Assembly (NCBI RefSeq): GCF_035325925.1
Contig: NZ_DAOKZA010000007.1
Location: 40,442-104,441, forward strand
Reading direction: 5' to 3'
Length of the DNA stretch: 64,000 nucleotides
DNA from: Calidifontimicrobium sp035325925
GTDB lineage: Bacteria; Pseudomonadota; Gammaproteobacteria; Burkholderiales; Burkholderiaceae_C
Shown: positions 41,806-50,289 of the stretch, in pieces
Position numbering within the stretch: the stretch's first letter is position 1
Layout: each line of letters begins with the position of its first letter
Position numbers and translations under genes: made by a program
Notes under the pieces: model-generated
Databases searched by the model: none
What the model saw: only the letters and a program-made list of their open reading frames with translations
What the model was told of the DNA's origin: nothing

Positions 41806-42450
41806 TCAGCCGCCCGTCTTGCGCAGCGTCGCGAGTTCGGCGTCGCTGACGATCTCGAACACCCGCACCACCTTCAGCACCCCGCCGACGCCGCGCGCGA
41901 GTTCGGTCGCGCGCGTGGCCTCGCGCTCGCTGACGCGGCCCATCAGGTACACCACGCCGCGCTCGGTCAGCACCTTCACGGCGTTGGCCTCGAGGTCCCG
42001 GGCGTCGATGAAGGTGGCCTTGACCTTGCTGGTCAGCACGGCGTCGTTCGAGCGCGCCGTCAGCGAGCTGCTGCCCATCACCGCCAGCTCGTTGACGACC
42101 GAGCGCAGGTTCTCTACGCCGGCCACTGCGCGTTCGACCGCACTGCGGTCGGCCTCGGTGGGCACCTCGCCGGTGAGCAGCAGCACGCGGTTGTAGCTGG
42201 TGAAGTTGACGTGACCGCGGTCGCCGATCGCGTCGCGCGCGCGGTTGCGCGCCTTCAGCTCGATCGACTGGTCCTCGAGCTGCGTGCCGGCGGTGCGGCG
42301 GTCGGTCACGACCAGCGCCGTGCCGACGGCCGCGCCGCCGACGACCAGCGGCGCGCAAGCGCCGAGCAGCAGCGTGCCTGCCAGCGCGGCGGCGGCCACC
42401 GTGATGCCGCGTGCGCGGCGGGATTGGCGTGCGTACTCGTCGACTCTCAT
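41806..42450 (-). CDS. BON-domain lipoprotein, DolP/YraP-like
   Basis: A 214-residue protein. The lipobox is Leu-Leu-Leu-Gly-Ala-Cys at about residue 32, followed by a Gly/Val-rich stretch and two BON domains (Asn-Arg-Val-Leu-Leu-Leu-Thr-Gly-Glu-Val and Val-Val-Tyr-Leu-Met-Gly-Arg-Val). DolP is an outer-membrane lipoprotein that supports envelope integrity near division sites. It overlaps the upstream SIS-domain gene by four bases, the same pairing as diaA-dolP elsewhere. It faces the tRNA-borne element, which lies just beyond its stop. Confidence 0.9.
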   Translation of the reverse strand: MRVDEYARQSRRARGITVAAAALAGTLLLGACAPLVVGGAAVGTALVVTDRRTAGTQLEDQSIELKARNRARDAIGDRGHVNFTSYNRVLLLTGEVPTEADRSAVERAVAGVENLRSVVNELAVMGSSSLTARSNDAVLTSKVKATFIDARDLEANAVKVLTERGVVYLMGRVSEREATRATELARGVGGVLKVVRVFEIVSDAELATLRKTGG

Positions 42451-43037
42451 GCGCGATCCTGTTCACCCATCAACTGCAGGTCGAGCACGTCGCACAGCGC
42501 GTGCGCGACGAGCAGGTGCACTTCCAGCACCCGCGCCGCGCGCTCGTGCGGCACGCTGACCAGCACATCGGTTTCACCCAGTGCGGCGATCAGCGGGCTG
42601 TCGGGCCCTGCGAACGCCACCACGGTCATGTCCTTGCCCTGCGCCGCCGCCGCCACCTCGGCCAGCGACGCCGCGTCTTCGCCCGCGCCGAACAGCACGA
42701 GCACGTCGCCTGGCGCGCCCAGCGCCTGCACCTGCAGCGCCAGCCGGCGTGCCGCCGGCAACGCGCTGGCGTTCAGGCTTGCGTCGGTGCCCAGCGCGAG
42801 CGCGGCGAGCGACGGGCGTTCACGCTCGAAGCGTTCGACAAGCTGCGCGGCCATCGCCTGCGCGACGGCCTGCGACGGACCGGACCCCGCCAGCAGCAGC
42901 TTGCCGCCCCCGGTGATGCCCCCCAGCAACGCCTGCGCCGCATCGGCCACCGGCCGCGACAGCGCTTCGGCGGACTGGTACAGCAGGTCGGCGGCGTCGA
43001 AGAAGTGCTGCTGGATGCGCTGCTCGACCATGGACAT
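42447..43037 (-). CDS. SIS-domain protein, DiaA/GmhA-like
   Basis: A 196-residue SIS-domain protein with Leu-Leu-Ala-Gly-Ser-Gly-Pro-Ser near residue 50 and a late Gly-Ala-Gly-Glu-Asp segment. The family includes GmhA (sedoheptulose-7-phosphate isomerase) and DiaA (a DnaA-binding initiation factor). The pairing with a dolP-like gene favours DiaA. The usual GmhA metal-site residues are not obvious. Two Met codons, at 43037 and 43031, are possible starts. Confidence 0.82.
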   Translation of the reverse strand: MSMVEQRIQQHFFDAADLLYQSAEALSRPVADAAQALLGGITGGGKLLLAGSGPSQAVAQAMAAQLVERFERERPSLAALALGTDASLNASALPAARRLALQVQALGAPGDVLVLFGAGEDAASLAEVAAAAQGKDMTVVAFAGPDSPLIAALGETDVLVSVPHERAARVLEVHLLVAHALCDVLDLQLMGEQDRA

Positions 43038-43380
43038 GGATCATATGACAGCGCCCCGCGGCGCCGGTTCCGACGCCGGGGGTGCACCCGCGCCCTCACG
43101 GACCTTGCGCCGCCTCAATCGATGTTCACCTGACCCCACCGAAACGTGCGGCACGGTGTGCACGAGCGGCCTCGCCGGGTCGCGTTGCGTTGCGTTGCCG
43201 AAGGTCCCGGCCTGTCCCGACCAGGCCATCGGCGACGTCGGCGAGGCGAACGATGAGGGCTGATCCGCCACGCATGGCGTCGGCACCACACGCCATTGCC
43301 GTTCGCAGCGACTGGACGACCCTGTCGAGCCGCCGCGTCGCGCCCATCGGCCACTTAGCCGGCTTGCGCTGGCGGCCGCA
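43038..43380. other. Intergenic region with no recognised gene
   Basis: This 343-bp stretch lies upstream of the SIS gene and before the caspase pseudogene. Frames through it are short and show no family similarity. The only visible feature is a small GTTGC tandem near 43182-43197. The promoter for the SIS-dolP pair should be at its left end, but no clear box stands out. Confidence 0.5.
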
Positions 43381-44617
43381 GTGGCGCTCGCTGCGTGCTG
43401 CGGCCCGGCGCACGGCGCCGACCTCCCCGCCTGTCGTGCGGGCGCCGTCGACCCACCGACCCCGGCGTGTCGTCACGCGACCGCCGGCGCCAGCGTGGGC
43501 GAAGCGCTGGCGCTGATCGCACCCTGGGCCAGCGACGGGCGGTACGCCGGGGCGCTGCGCGTGGTCGAGGAAGCGCGCCCCCTCCACCCCTCGAACGCGC
43601 TGCTGCGGATGCGCGAGCACGAAGTGCAGGGCCTGGCGGACGAGGCGGCCTGGCTCGCGCGCAGGCCAGGCGACGCCGCTGCACGGCCTGCCCCCGACCT
43701 CGCGCTGGCCGAGACGCAGTGCCTGCGGTTGGCCGGCGAGGCCGCCCTGTCCGCCTGCGACCGGGCCTCGCCGCAGCGGCCCGACGACCCACGGCTCCTC
43801 GTCGCGCCCGGCGACCTGCTGCTGACCCTCGGACGCCACGCCCAGGCCGAGGCGTCGTATCGCGCCGCGGCGGCGCGCGAGCCGAGCCCGACGCTCGACC
43901 AGAAGATCGCGCTGGCTGCTGGACGCCACCGCGCTCGGGCGCTACCACGCGCTGGCGAACGGCATCAAGGCCGACCGCCACCGCGAGCGGCTGGACACGG
44001 CCATCCACGACGCGAGAGCGGTCGGCGAGGTCCTCGCCAACCACCACGGCTTCGACGTCACGCTGCTCACCGTCGCCACGCGAGGCGACATCGTCGAGGT
44101 GCCCGGCGAGTACCGCAACCGGCTGCGCGGCAGCGACAGCCTGCTCGTCTACTGCGCCGGTCACGGCTGGCTCGACGACGAGGCCGACAAGGGTTGAATC
44201 GCCGCACGCATTGGGTCTCGAACGACACCGTGCGCGACACGCTGCGCGCCTTGAAGGCCCGGCACGTGCCGATGGTCGCCGACAACTGCTTCTCCGGCTC
44301 GCTGGCGCGCGGCGCCGACATCGGGATGGGCCGAGGTCAGGAGCACCTCGAACGCGTGGCGCGACTGAGGTCCCGGCAGGTCCACACGCCGGGCGGCCGC
44401 GAGCCGGTGGCCGACTCGAGCGGCAGCGGCCACTCGCCGTTCGCTGCCGCGCTGCTCGAGGTGCTGCGCGGCAATCGCGGCGTGCTCGACGCCACGTCGC
44501 TGTTCGCCGAACTGCGCCGCCCGGTGGCGCTCAGCTCCGAACAGCTGCCGCAGTTCGCCGACATCCGCATGGCCGGCCACGAGGGCGGCGACCCCGACGT
44601 GCGCGGCCGGCCGTCGG
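43381..44617 (+). pseudogene. Decayed caspase-family (peptidase C14) gene
   Basis: Three blocks of one protein lie in two frames. Block 1 (about 43381-43915) is a TPR-like domain behind a signal-peptide remnant, with no ATG. Block 2 (about 43916-44197) shifts frame and has the caspase start, with Asp-Ala-Arg-Ala-Val-Gly-Glu-Val-Leu and Tyr-Cys-Ala-Gly-His-Gly-Trp-Leu-Asp, then a TGA. Block 3 returns to the first frame with Trp-Val-Ser-Asn-Asp-Thr and Val-Ala-Asp-Asn-Cys-Phe-Ser-Gly. The residues expected after Asp-Lys-Gly are missing, so a deletion is also likely. The C-terminus runs into the converging NUDIX-MBL gene. Confidence 0.82.
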
Positions 44618-46315
44618 TCAACGCGCCACGAGCATCCACTGCCGAGCCCGCTCGACCGCCGTGCCGTCGTGCTCGAGCTTGAGCAGGTGCGCCTTCAGCG
44701 AGCGCATCGCCATCGCGTGCAGCCGCGGCGGCACGTCGTCGTAGACGCGGGCGAGCAGCGCATCGGCCCCGGCCGCGCCGAGGGCGCGCAGCGCGTCGAC
44801 CACCTTGGCCTCGCGCCTGAGCCGGTGTGCGATCACCGCCTCGATGGCCTCGCGCGGGCGTGCCATCAGGAAGCCGTGGCCGGGTGCGAGCCACTCGAGG
44901 TCTTCGGCGAGCAGTTCGCGCAGTGACGCCAGGTAGGCGGCCATGTCGCCGTCGGGCGGGTTGATGACCACCGTCGACAGCTGCATCAGGTGGTCACCGG
45001 TGAACAGCAGCCTCTCCTGCTCGAGCAGGTAGCACAGGTGGTTCGACGCGTGGCCGGGAGTGTGCATCGCGCGCAGCGTGCAGTCGGGGGTCAACGCGAA
45101 GCGCTCGCCGCCGGCGAGTTCGACGTCGGGCGCGAAGTCCGCGTCCTGCCACTCGGGGTGCGCGGCGCGGCGCCCGTGCACGGTGGCGCCGGTGGCGGCC
45201 ACCAGGGCCGCCGTCGCCGGCGAGTGGTCCAGATGGGTGTGCGTCACGAAGACCCAGCGGATCGGCCCCGGCGCGCCCGCCAGCACGGCCCGCACGTGCG
45301 CCGTGTCGTCGGGGCCGGGGTCGATCACCGCCCACAGGTTGTCGGAGCCACCACCGACCAGGTAGGTGTTGGTGCCGGGACCGGTCATCACGCTGCCGTT
45401 GTTCGCCGTGACGCGCACCAGCCGCGGCGACAGGCGCACCGCGCGGCCGGGCTCGATCTCGTAGCTGTGGCTGCCGCGGCACTGCGGGTCGACGCGCGCG
45501 AGCTCGGCGTACGCCGGCTCGTCCGGCGTGACCGGACGCTGGCCCTGGCGTCCGCGGCCGATCATCGGCATCGTCAGCGGCACGGTGCGCGGCGCGCGCG
45601 CGAAGGACAGCAGTGCGTCGACGCGGTCGAAGCGTGCGATCGCCTCCAGCGTCTTGAGGGTCGGCGTCATCAGCTTGAGCTCGCCCGCGCGCGACAGCGC
45701 GTCGGCCGGGCGCAGCCAGCGCTGCTCGACCACCTCGGTGGCGTCGTGCGCCGAGATCTGCACCGGCGGCGCCTCGGCGACGAAGAACCGGGTATCGAAG
45801 CGCTTGACGCGCACCGGTGGCGTGAGCCAGTGGCTGAAGTAGACAAGCCGGTCGAGCGCGAGCTCCCAGCCGGCAGCCGCGCACAACTGCGCGAGCGTGC
45901 GCTCCCCGCGGTGCATCGGCTCGCGCCAGGCGGCCACGCGTGCCGCCTCGTCGCCGTGCAGTTCGACCAGCGAGGCCTGGCCGGGCGCGCGCGCGTACAA
46001 CAGCCCCGCCTCCTCGAAGCACTCGCGCACCGCGGCGACGTAGTAGCCCAGCCCGCCTCGCTCGAGCCCCAGTCGTGCGCAGGCCTGCGCGTCGTCGACG
46101 CCGGCACAGCAGCGGTGCGCGTCGGCGTCGGACGCGTCGACGATGCCGCCGGGAAACACCCACGCACCGCTGTTGTGGTCACCGCGCTCGGCGCGCCGCA
46201 GCAGCAGCACCTCGATGCCGACCGCGGCGTCGCGCACGACGACCAGCGTCGCGGCGGGGCGTGGGGGAGGCGGCGTCGCGGTGGCGGAAGCGGTGTGGAC
46301 GGTCGATTCGCTCAT
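44618..46315 (-). CDS. NUDIX hydrolase - MBL-fold hydrolase fusion
   Basis: A 565-residue two-domain protein. The N-terminal ~270 residues form a NUDIX-like domain: Phe-Pro-Gly-Gly, then Arg-Glu-Cys-Phe-Glu-Glu-Ala-Gly as the NUDIX helix. The C-terminal ~290 residues are a metallo-beta-lactamase fold with Thr-His-Thr-His-Leu-Asp-His, His-Thr-Pro-Gly-His-Ala, a metal Asp in Thr-Gly-Asp-His, and Pro-Gly-His-Gly. Both metal sites look intact. I recall the fusion from Burkholderiales; the substrates are unknown. The start at 46315 is the second Met of the frame and begins a low-complexity leader. Confidence 0.86.
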   Translation of the reverse strand: MSESTVHTASATATPPPPRPAATLVVVRDAAVGIEVLLLRRAERGDHNSGAWVFPGGIVDASDADAHRCCAGVDDAQACARLGLERGGLGYYVAAVRECFEEAGLLYARAPGQASLVELHGDEAARVAAWREPMHRGERTLAQLCAAAGWELALDRLVYFSHWLTPPVRVKRFDTRFFVAEAPPVQISAHDATEVVEQRWLRPADALSRAGELKLMTPTLKTLEAIARFDRVDALLSFARAPRTVPLTMPMIGRGRQGQRPVTPDEPAYAELARVDPQCRGSHSYEIEPGRAVRLSPRLVRVTANNGSVMTGPGTNTYLVGGGSDNLWAVIDPGPDDTAHVRAVLAGAPGPIRWVFVTHTHLDHSPATAALVAATGATVHGRRAAHPEWQDADFAPDVELAGGERFALTPDCTLRAMHTPGHASNHLCYLLEQERLLFTGDHLMQLSTVVINPPDGDMAAYLASLRELLAEDLEWLAPGHGFLMARPREAIEAVIAHRLRREAKVVDALRALGAAGADALLARVYDDVPPRLHAMAMRSLKAHLLKLEHDGTAVERARQWMLVAR

Positions 46316-46437
46316 GGCGGGGCAGGGGCTCGAAGGCTGCGAGTCTGGCATGGCCGGCGAGTGGCCGCCACGCCGTCAGCCCGGTGTTTGCCGGGAGCGC
46401 TATCGTCGGGGGGTCTTCCCCCCATGAGGAGCCTGCC

Positions 46438-47625
46438 ATGAGCATTCCCCGCGACGTGTACGTCGTTGCCGCAGCCCGAACCGCGATCGGCACCTTCGGC
46501 GGCAGCTTGAAGGACGTCCCGCTGGCCGACCTGGCCACTACCGCGGTGAAGGCCGCACTCGAGCGCAGCGGCGCGCCGGCCGACGCGATCGGTCACCTGG
46601 CGATGGGCAACGTGATCCCGACCGAGCCGCGCGACGCCTATCTCAGCCGGGTCGCCGCGATCCAGGCCGGGCTGCCCAAGGAGACGCCGGCGTTCAACGT
46701 CAACCGGCTGTGTGGCTCGGGGCTGCAGGCCATCGTCTCGGCGGCGCAGGCGATCACGCTGGGCGACTGCGAACTCGCGGTCGGCGCCGGCGCCGAGTCG
46801 ATGAGCCGCGGCGCCTACCTGCTGCCCGGCGCACGCTGGGGCACTCGCATGGGCGACGCGCAGATGCTCGACTACATGGTCGGCGCGCTGCACGACCCGT
46901 TCCACAAGATCCACATGGGCATCACCGCCGAGAACGTGGCCGAGCAGTTCGGCATCAGCCGCGCCCAGATGGACGAACTGGCGGCGGAGAGCCACCGCCG
47001 CGCCGCCGCGGCGATCGCAGAGGGCCGCTTCAAGTCGCAGATCGTGCCGATGGTCAGCAAGGGCCGCAAGGGCGACGTCGTGTTCGACACCGACGAGCAC
47101 GTGAAACCCGGCACCACGGTGGAGACGCTGGCGGCGATGCGCGCCGCGTTCAAGAAGGACGGCGCGGTGACCGCCGGCAACGCCTCGGGCATCAACGACG
47201 GCGCCGGCGCCGTGGTGCTGGCCAGCGCCGCCGCGGTGAAGGCCCACGGCCTGAAGCCGCTGGCGCGGCTGGTGGCCTACGCCCACGCCGGCGTCGAGCC
47301 GACGATCATGGGCATCGGCCCGGTGCCGGCCACGCGCAGGGCGCTCGAGCGGGCCGGGTTGAAGGTCGCCGACCTCGACGTGATCGAGTCGAACGAGGCG
47401 TTCGCCGCCCAGGCTTGCGCGGTGGTCAAGGAGCTCAGCCTGGACCCTGCGAAGACCAACCCGAACGGCTCGGGCATCTCGCTGGGCCACCCGGTGGGCG
47501 CCACCGGCGCGATCATCACCACCAAGGCGCTGTACGAACTGCAGCGCGTCGGCGGGCGCCACGCGCTGGTGACGATGTGCATCGGTGGCGGGCAGGGCAT
47601 CGCGGCGATCTTCGAACGCGCCTGA
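46438..47625 (+). CDS. Acetyl-CoA C-acyltransferase (thiolase)
   Basis: A 395-residue thiolase. The active Cys lies in Asn-Arg-Leu-Cys-Gly-Ser-Gly-Leu-Gln-Ala at about residue 90, with Asn-Glu-Ala-Phe-Ala-Ala-Gln near 345, a His in Gly-His-Pro-Val-Gly-Ala-Thr-Gly and the final Cys in Met-Cys-Ile-Gly-Gly-Gly-Gln-Gly. It resembles BktB/PhaA-type beta-ketothiolases that condense or cleave acyl-CoAs. An AGGAG ribosome site lies just before the ATG. A CoA-transferase gene follows 60 bases later, so both may serve branched or fatty acyl-CoA metabolism. Confidence 0.94.
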   Translation: MSIPRDVYVVAAARTAIGTFGGSLKDVPLADLATTAVKAALERSGAPADAIGHLAMGNVIPTEPRDAYLSRVAAIQAGLPKETPAFNVNRLCGSGLQAIVSAAQAITLGDCELAVGAGAESMSRGAYLLPGARWGTRMGDAQMLDYMVGALHDPFHKIHMGITAENVAEQFGISRAQMDELAAESHRRAAAAIAEGRFKSQIVPMVSKGRKGDVVFDTDEHVKPGTTVETLAAMRAAFKKDGAVTAGNASGINDGAGAVVLASAAAVKAHGLKPLARLVAYAHAGVEPTIMGIGPVPATRRALERAGLKVADLDVIESNEAFAAQACAVVKELSLDPAKTNPNGSGISLGHPVGATGAIITTKALYELQRVGGRHALVTMCIGGGQGIAAIFERA

Positions 47626-47635
47626 CCGCGGCGGC

Positions 47636-47658
47636 CGGGCGCCGATCGTCGGCGCCCG
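47636..47658 (+). promoter_or_regulatory. Perfect hairpin between thiolase and CoA-transferase
   Basis: CGGGCGCCGA and TCGGCGCCCG form a 10-bp stem with a three-base loop. No T-run follows. It may partly terminate or stabilise the thiolase message before the CoA-transferase gene. Confidence 0.45.
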
Positions 47659-47685
47659 CAGTCATCACACGGGGGAGACGAGACG

Positions 47686-48825
47686 ATGCCTGGACCGCTG
47701 GCCGGCCTGAAGGTGATCGAGATGGTCGGGCTCGGGCCCGCGCCGTTCTGCGCGATGCTGCTCGCCGACCAGGGTGCCGAGGTGATCCGCATCGACCGCC
47801 CGGGCGCCGCCGGCGCGCTGGGGCTGCCGCCGACCTACGACGTGCCCGCACGCGGGAGGCGCTCGCTGGCCATCGACCTGCGCAAGCCGGGGGCGGTCGC
47901 CGCGGTGCTCGACCTCGTCGCGCAGGCCGACATCCTGATCGAGGGCTTCCGCCCCGGTGTGATGGAGCGCCTCGGGCTGGGCCCCGATGCGTGCCTAGCG
48001 CGCCGGCCGGCGCTGGTCTACGGCCGCATGACCGGCTGGGGTCAGACCGGCCCGCTGGCGCACGCTGCCGGGCACGACATCAACTACATCGCGCTGTCGG
48101 GCGCGCTGCAGGCCATCGGTCGTGAGGGCCAGGCGCCGGTGCCGCCGCTGAACTACGTCGGCGACTACGGCGGCGGTGCGATGCTGTTGGCGTTCGGTGT
48201 GCTCGCGGCGCTGTTCGAGGCGCACCGCAGCGGCCGCGGGCAGGTCGTCGACGCGGCGATGACCGACGGCGCGGCGCTGCTGTCGGCGATGTTCTACGGC
48301 CTCAAGGCAGCCGGCGTCTGGCGCAACGGGCGCGGCGTCAACATGCTCGACTCGGGTGCGCACTTCTACGACACCTACCGCTGCGCCGACGGCAAGTACG
48401 TGGCGATCGGCGCGATCGAGCCCCAGTTCCACGCTGAGCTGCTGCAGCGCCTGGGGCTCGACGCGGCGGAGTTCCAGCGGCCGCTCGACCCGCAGCGCTG
48501 GCCGGCGCGCAAGGCCAGGCTGGCCGAGGTGTTCGCGACGCGCACGCGTGACGACTGGTGCACCGTGCTCGAAGGCAGCGACGCCTGCTTCGCGCCGGTG
48601 CTCGACTGGGACGAGGCGCCGCGCCACCCGCACAATGTCGCGCGCGGCGCCTTCGTCGATGTCGGCGGCGTGACCCAGCCGGCCCCGGCGCCGCGCTTCA
48701 GTCGCAGCCACGCCGACGCGCCCACCGCGCCGGCCACCCCCGGCGAGCACACCGAGACGGTGCTTCGCGACTGGGGGGTGGATCCGTCGCGCATCGCCGC
48801 GCTGCGCGACGCCGGCGCGATCTGA
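47686..48825 (+). CDS. CaiB/BaiF CoA-transferase, alpha-methylacyl-CoA racemase type
   Basis: A 379-residue class III CoA-transferase-fold protein. It starts with Gly-Pro-Leu-Ala-Gly-Leu-Lys-Val-Ile-Glu and has Tyr-Gly-Arg-Met-Thr-Gly-Trp-Gly-Gln, then Gly-His-Asp-Ile-Asn-Tyr-Ile-Ala-Leu-Ser-Gly. The last motif is typical of alpha-methylacyl-CoA racemases. It would epimerise 2-methylacyl-CoA esters for beta-oxidation. A GGGGGAGAC stretch ahead of the ATG serves as ribosome site. Confidence 0.92.
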   Translation: MPGPLAGLKVIEMVGLGPAPFCAMLLADQGAEVIRIDRPGAAGALGLPPTYDVPARGRRSLAIDLRKPGAVAAVLDLVAQADILIEGFRPGVMERLGLGPDACLARRPALVYGRMTGWGQTGPLAHAAGHDINYIALSGALQAIGREGQAPVPPLNYVGDYGGGAMLLAFGVLAALFEAHRSGRGQVVDAAMTDGAALLSAMFYGLKAAGVWRNGRGVNMLDSGAHFYDTYRCADGKYVAIGAIEPQFHAELLQRLGLDAAEFQRPLDPQRWPARKARLAEVFATRTRDDWCTVLEGSDACFAPVLDWDEAPRHPHNVARGAFVDVGGVTQPAPAPRFSRSHADAPTAPATPGEHTETVLRDWGVDPSRIAALRDAGAI

Positions 48826-48923
48826 TCGCCCCCCGGGTCGGGCCACGCCCGACCGGCGCCACGCGGGAGTCCGGTGGTCTCGGGCGGCCCGGCCACGACC
48901 CGCGCGGGCCAGACCGAAAAGAG

Positions 48924-48950
48924 TTGAACCGCCGCGCCGGCAGGCGCAAC
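48924..48950 (+). promoter_or_regulatory. ECF-type promoter, site 1 (sigma operon)
   Basis: TTGAACC (48924-48930), 15 bases, then GCAAC. The same two boxes at the same spacing occur at 52203 and 55653. An A-rich stretch lies just upstream. GAAC is a common -35 core for ECF sigma factors. The site is 123 bases upstream of the ECF sigma start and suggests autoregulation. Confidence 0.72.
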
Positions 48951-49072
48951 AAATCATGGACACGAAGGTGCGACCTGCCGGGCCGTGCCGACGTGCATTC
49001 GTCCGGTGGCTGCCCAACGGCGGCGGCGGCGGCCACGCGCTATATTGCGACGTCGCCACCACCGCCGCCGTC

Positions 49073-49657
49073 ATGGACAACGACCGGGTCATGGACCTGC
49101 TCGCACGGATCGGGAAGGAAGACCAGGCAGCGTTCCGCGAGCTGTACAAGGCGTTCAGCCGAAAGGTCTACGCCTACGTGCTGAACATGCTCAACGACCA
49201 CGCGCGGGCCGAGGAAGTATTGGTGGATGCGATGTACGAGGTTTGGCGGCACCCCGCCCGCTTTCGCGGGGACTCGCAGTTCAGCACCTGGCTGATCGGG
49301 ATCGCGCGCAACAAGGCGCTGATGGTCTATCGCGCGCGGCGCCCCGACGAGGCGCACGACGACCTCGACGACGTCGCGGACACGCTCGCCGCAGACACGC
49401 CAGACGGCTTCGCACAGCTGGCGGCCAAGCAGCGCAGCGAAGGTGTGCAGCGCTGCATGGGGCGGCTGTCCGACGAGCACCGCGAGTGCATGCACTTGGT
49501 GTTCTTCGAGGGCCTGTCGCTGGCCGAAGTGGCGCAGGTCCAGCGCTGCCCCGAGGGCACCGTGAAGACGCGACTGTTCCACGCGCGCCAGAAGATCAAG
49601 CAGTGCCTGCAACTGCTGCTCGGGCGCGAAGGCGGGATCGCCGGGGTGGCGGCATGA
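49073..49657 (+). CDS. ECF-family RNA polymerase sigma factor
   Basis: A 194-residue sigma-70 family protein with region 2 at about residues 18-85 (Phe-Arg-Glu-Leu-Tyr, Val-Trp-Arg-His, Phe-Ser-Thr-Trp-Leu-Ile-Gly-Ile-Ala-Arg-Asn) and region 4 at about 125-180 (Leu-Ala-Glu-Val-Ala-Gln, Gly-Thr-Val-Lys-Thr-Arg-Leu-Phe-His-Ala-Arg). No region 3 is present. The frame opens 117 bases earlier; the ATG at 49073 fits the family length. Its stop overlaps the anti-sigma start by four bases. It probably reads the TTGAACC-N15-GCAAC sites. Confidence 0.93.
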   Translation: MDNDRVMDLLARIGKEDQAAFRELYKAFSRKVYAYVLNMLNDHARAEEVLVDAMYEVWRHPARFRGDSQFSTWLIGIARNKALMVYRARRPDEAHDDLDDVADTLAADTPDGFAQLAAKQRSEGVQRCMGRLSDEHRECMHLVFFEGLSLAEVAQVQRCPEGTVKTRLFHARQKIKQCLQLLLGREGGIAGVAA

Positions 49658-50271
49658 ACGAGCGCTTCGAGGAACTGCTGCCGTGGTACGTGAACGGCAC
49701 GCTCGGCGACGAGGATCGCGCCTGGGTCGAGGACTACCTGGCGCGGCATCCGCAAGCCCGCGCCGAGCTCGAGTGGCACCAGTCGCTGCGCGAGCGCATG
49801 CTCGAGACCGCGCCTACGGTGCCCGTCACCATCGGTCTCGCGAAGACGATGCAGCTGATCCGCGGCGACCAGCCGACCTGGGCCGAACGCATCAACGCCT
49901 TCTTCGCGGGGTTCGGCATGCGCCCGGCGACCGCGCTGGCCGCACTCGCGATCGTCGCGGTCCAGGGCGGCGTGATCTTCAACCTGCTCGGCGACGCGCG
50001 CGAAGACGCTGCCGAGATTCGCTCGCTGCGCGCGGTGCAGACCGACGAGGGACCGCTGCTCAAGCTCAACTTCGCGCCCGACGCGAAGGAGGCCGACATC
50101 CGGTTGCTGCTCGTCGAGGTCGGCGGACATTTGGTCGGCGGCCCCGGCCAGCTCGGCGACTACTACGTGCGCGTCGCGCCCGGAGCCGAGGCGCAAGCCC
50201 TGGCGCGTCTGCAGGGCCGTCCGATCGTGCAGGCAGCGTCCCTGGCGCCGGGCCTGCCCCCGCGCGAGTAA
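49654..50271 (+). CDS. Anti-sigma factor, membrane-anchored
   Basis: A 205-residue protein. The N-terminal ~80 residues form an anti-sigma-like helical domain beginning Glu-Leu-Leu-Pro-Trp-Tyr-Val-Asn-Gly-Thr-Leu. A membrane segment follows at about residues 91-110, then a periplasmic domain of about 95 residues. It lacks the His-x3-Cys-x2-Cys zinc motif, so it is a non-zinc type. Overlap with the sigma gene and the single membrane pass support the role: it would hold the sigma factor until an envelope signal arrives. Confidence 0.85.
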   Translation: MNERFEELLPWYVNGTLGDEDRAWVEDYLARHPQARAELEWHQSLRERMLETAPTVPVTIGLAKTMQLIRGDQPTWAERINAFFAGFGMRPATALAALAIVAVQGGVIFNLLGDAREDAAEIRSLRAVQTDEGPLLKLNFAPDAKEADIRLLLVEVGGHLVGGPGQLGDYYVRVAPGAEAQALARLQGRPIVQAASLAPGLPPRE

Positions 50272-50289
50272 GCGATGGAAGTCACGGCG

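Noticed and set aside
43182..43197. GTTGC short tandem as a regulatory repeat
   Set aside because: It is only about three imperfect units and lies in a gap with no associated gene start; chance is a sufficient explanation.
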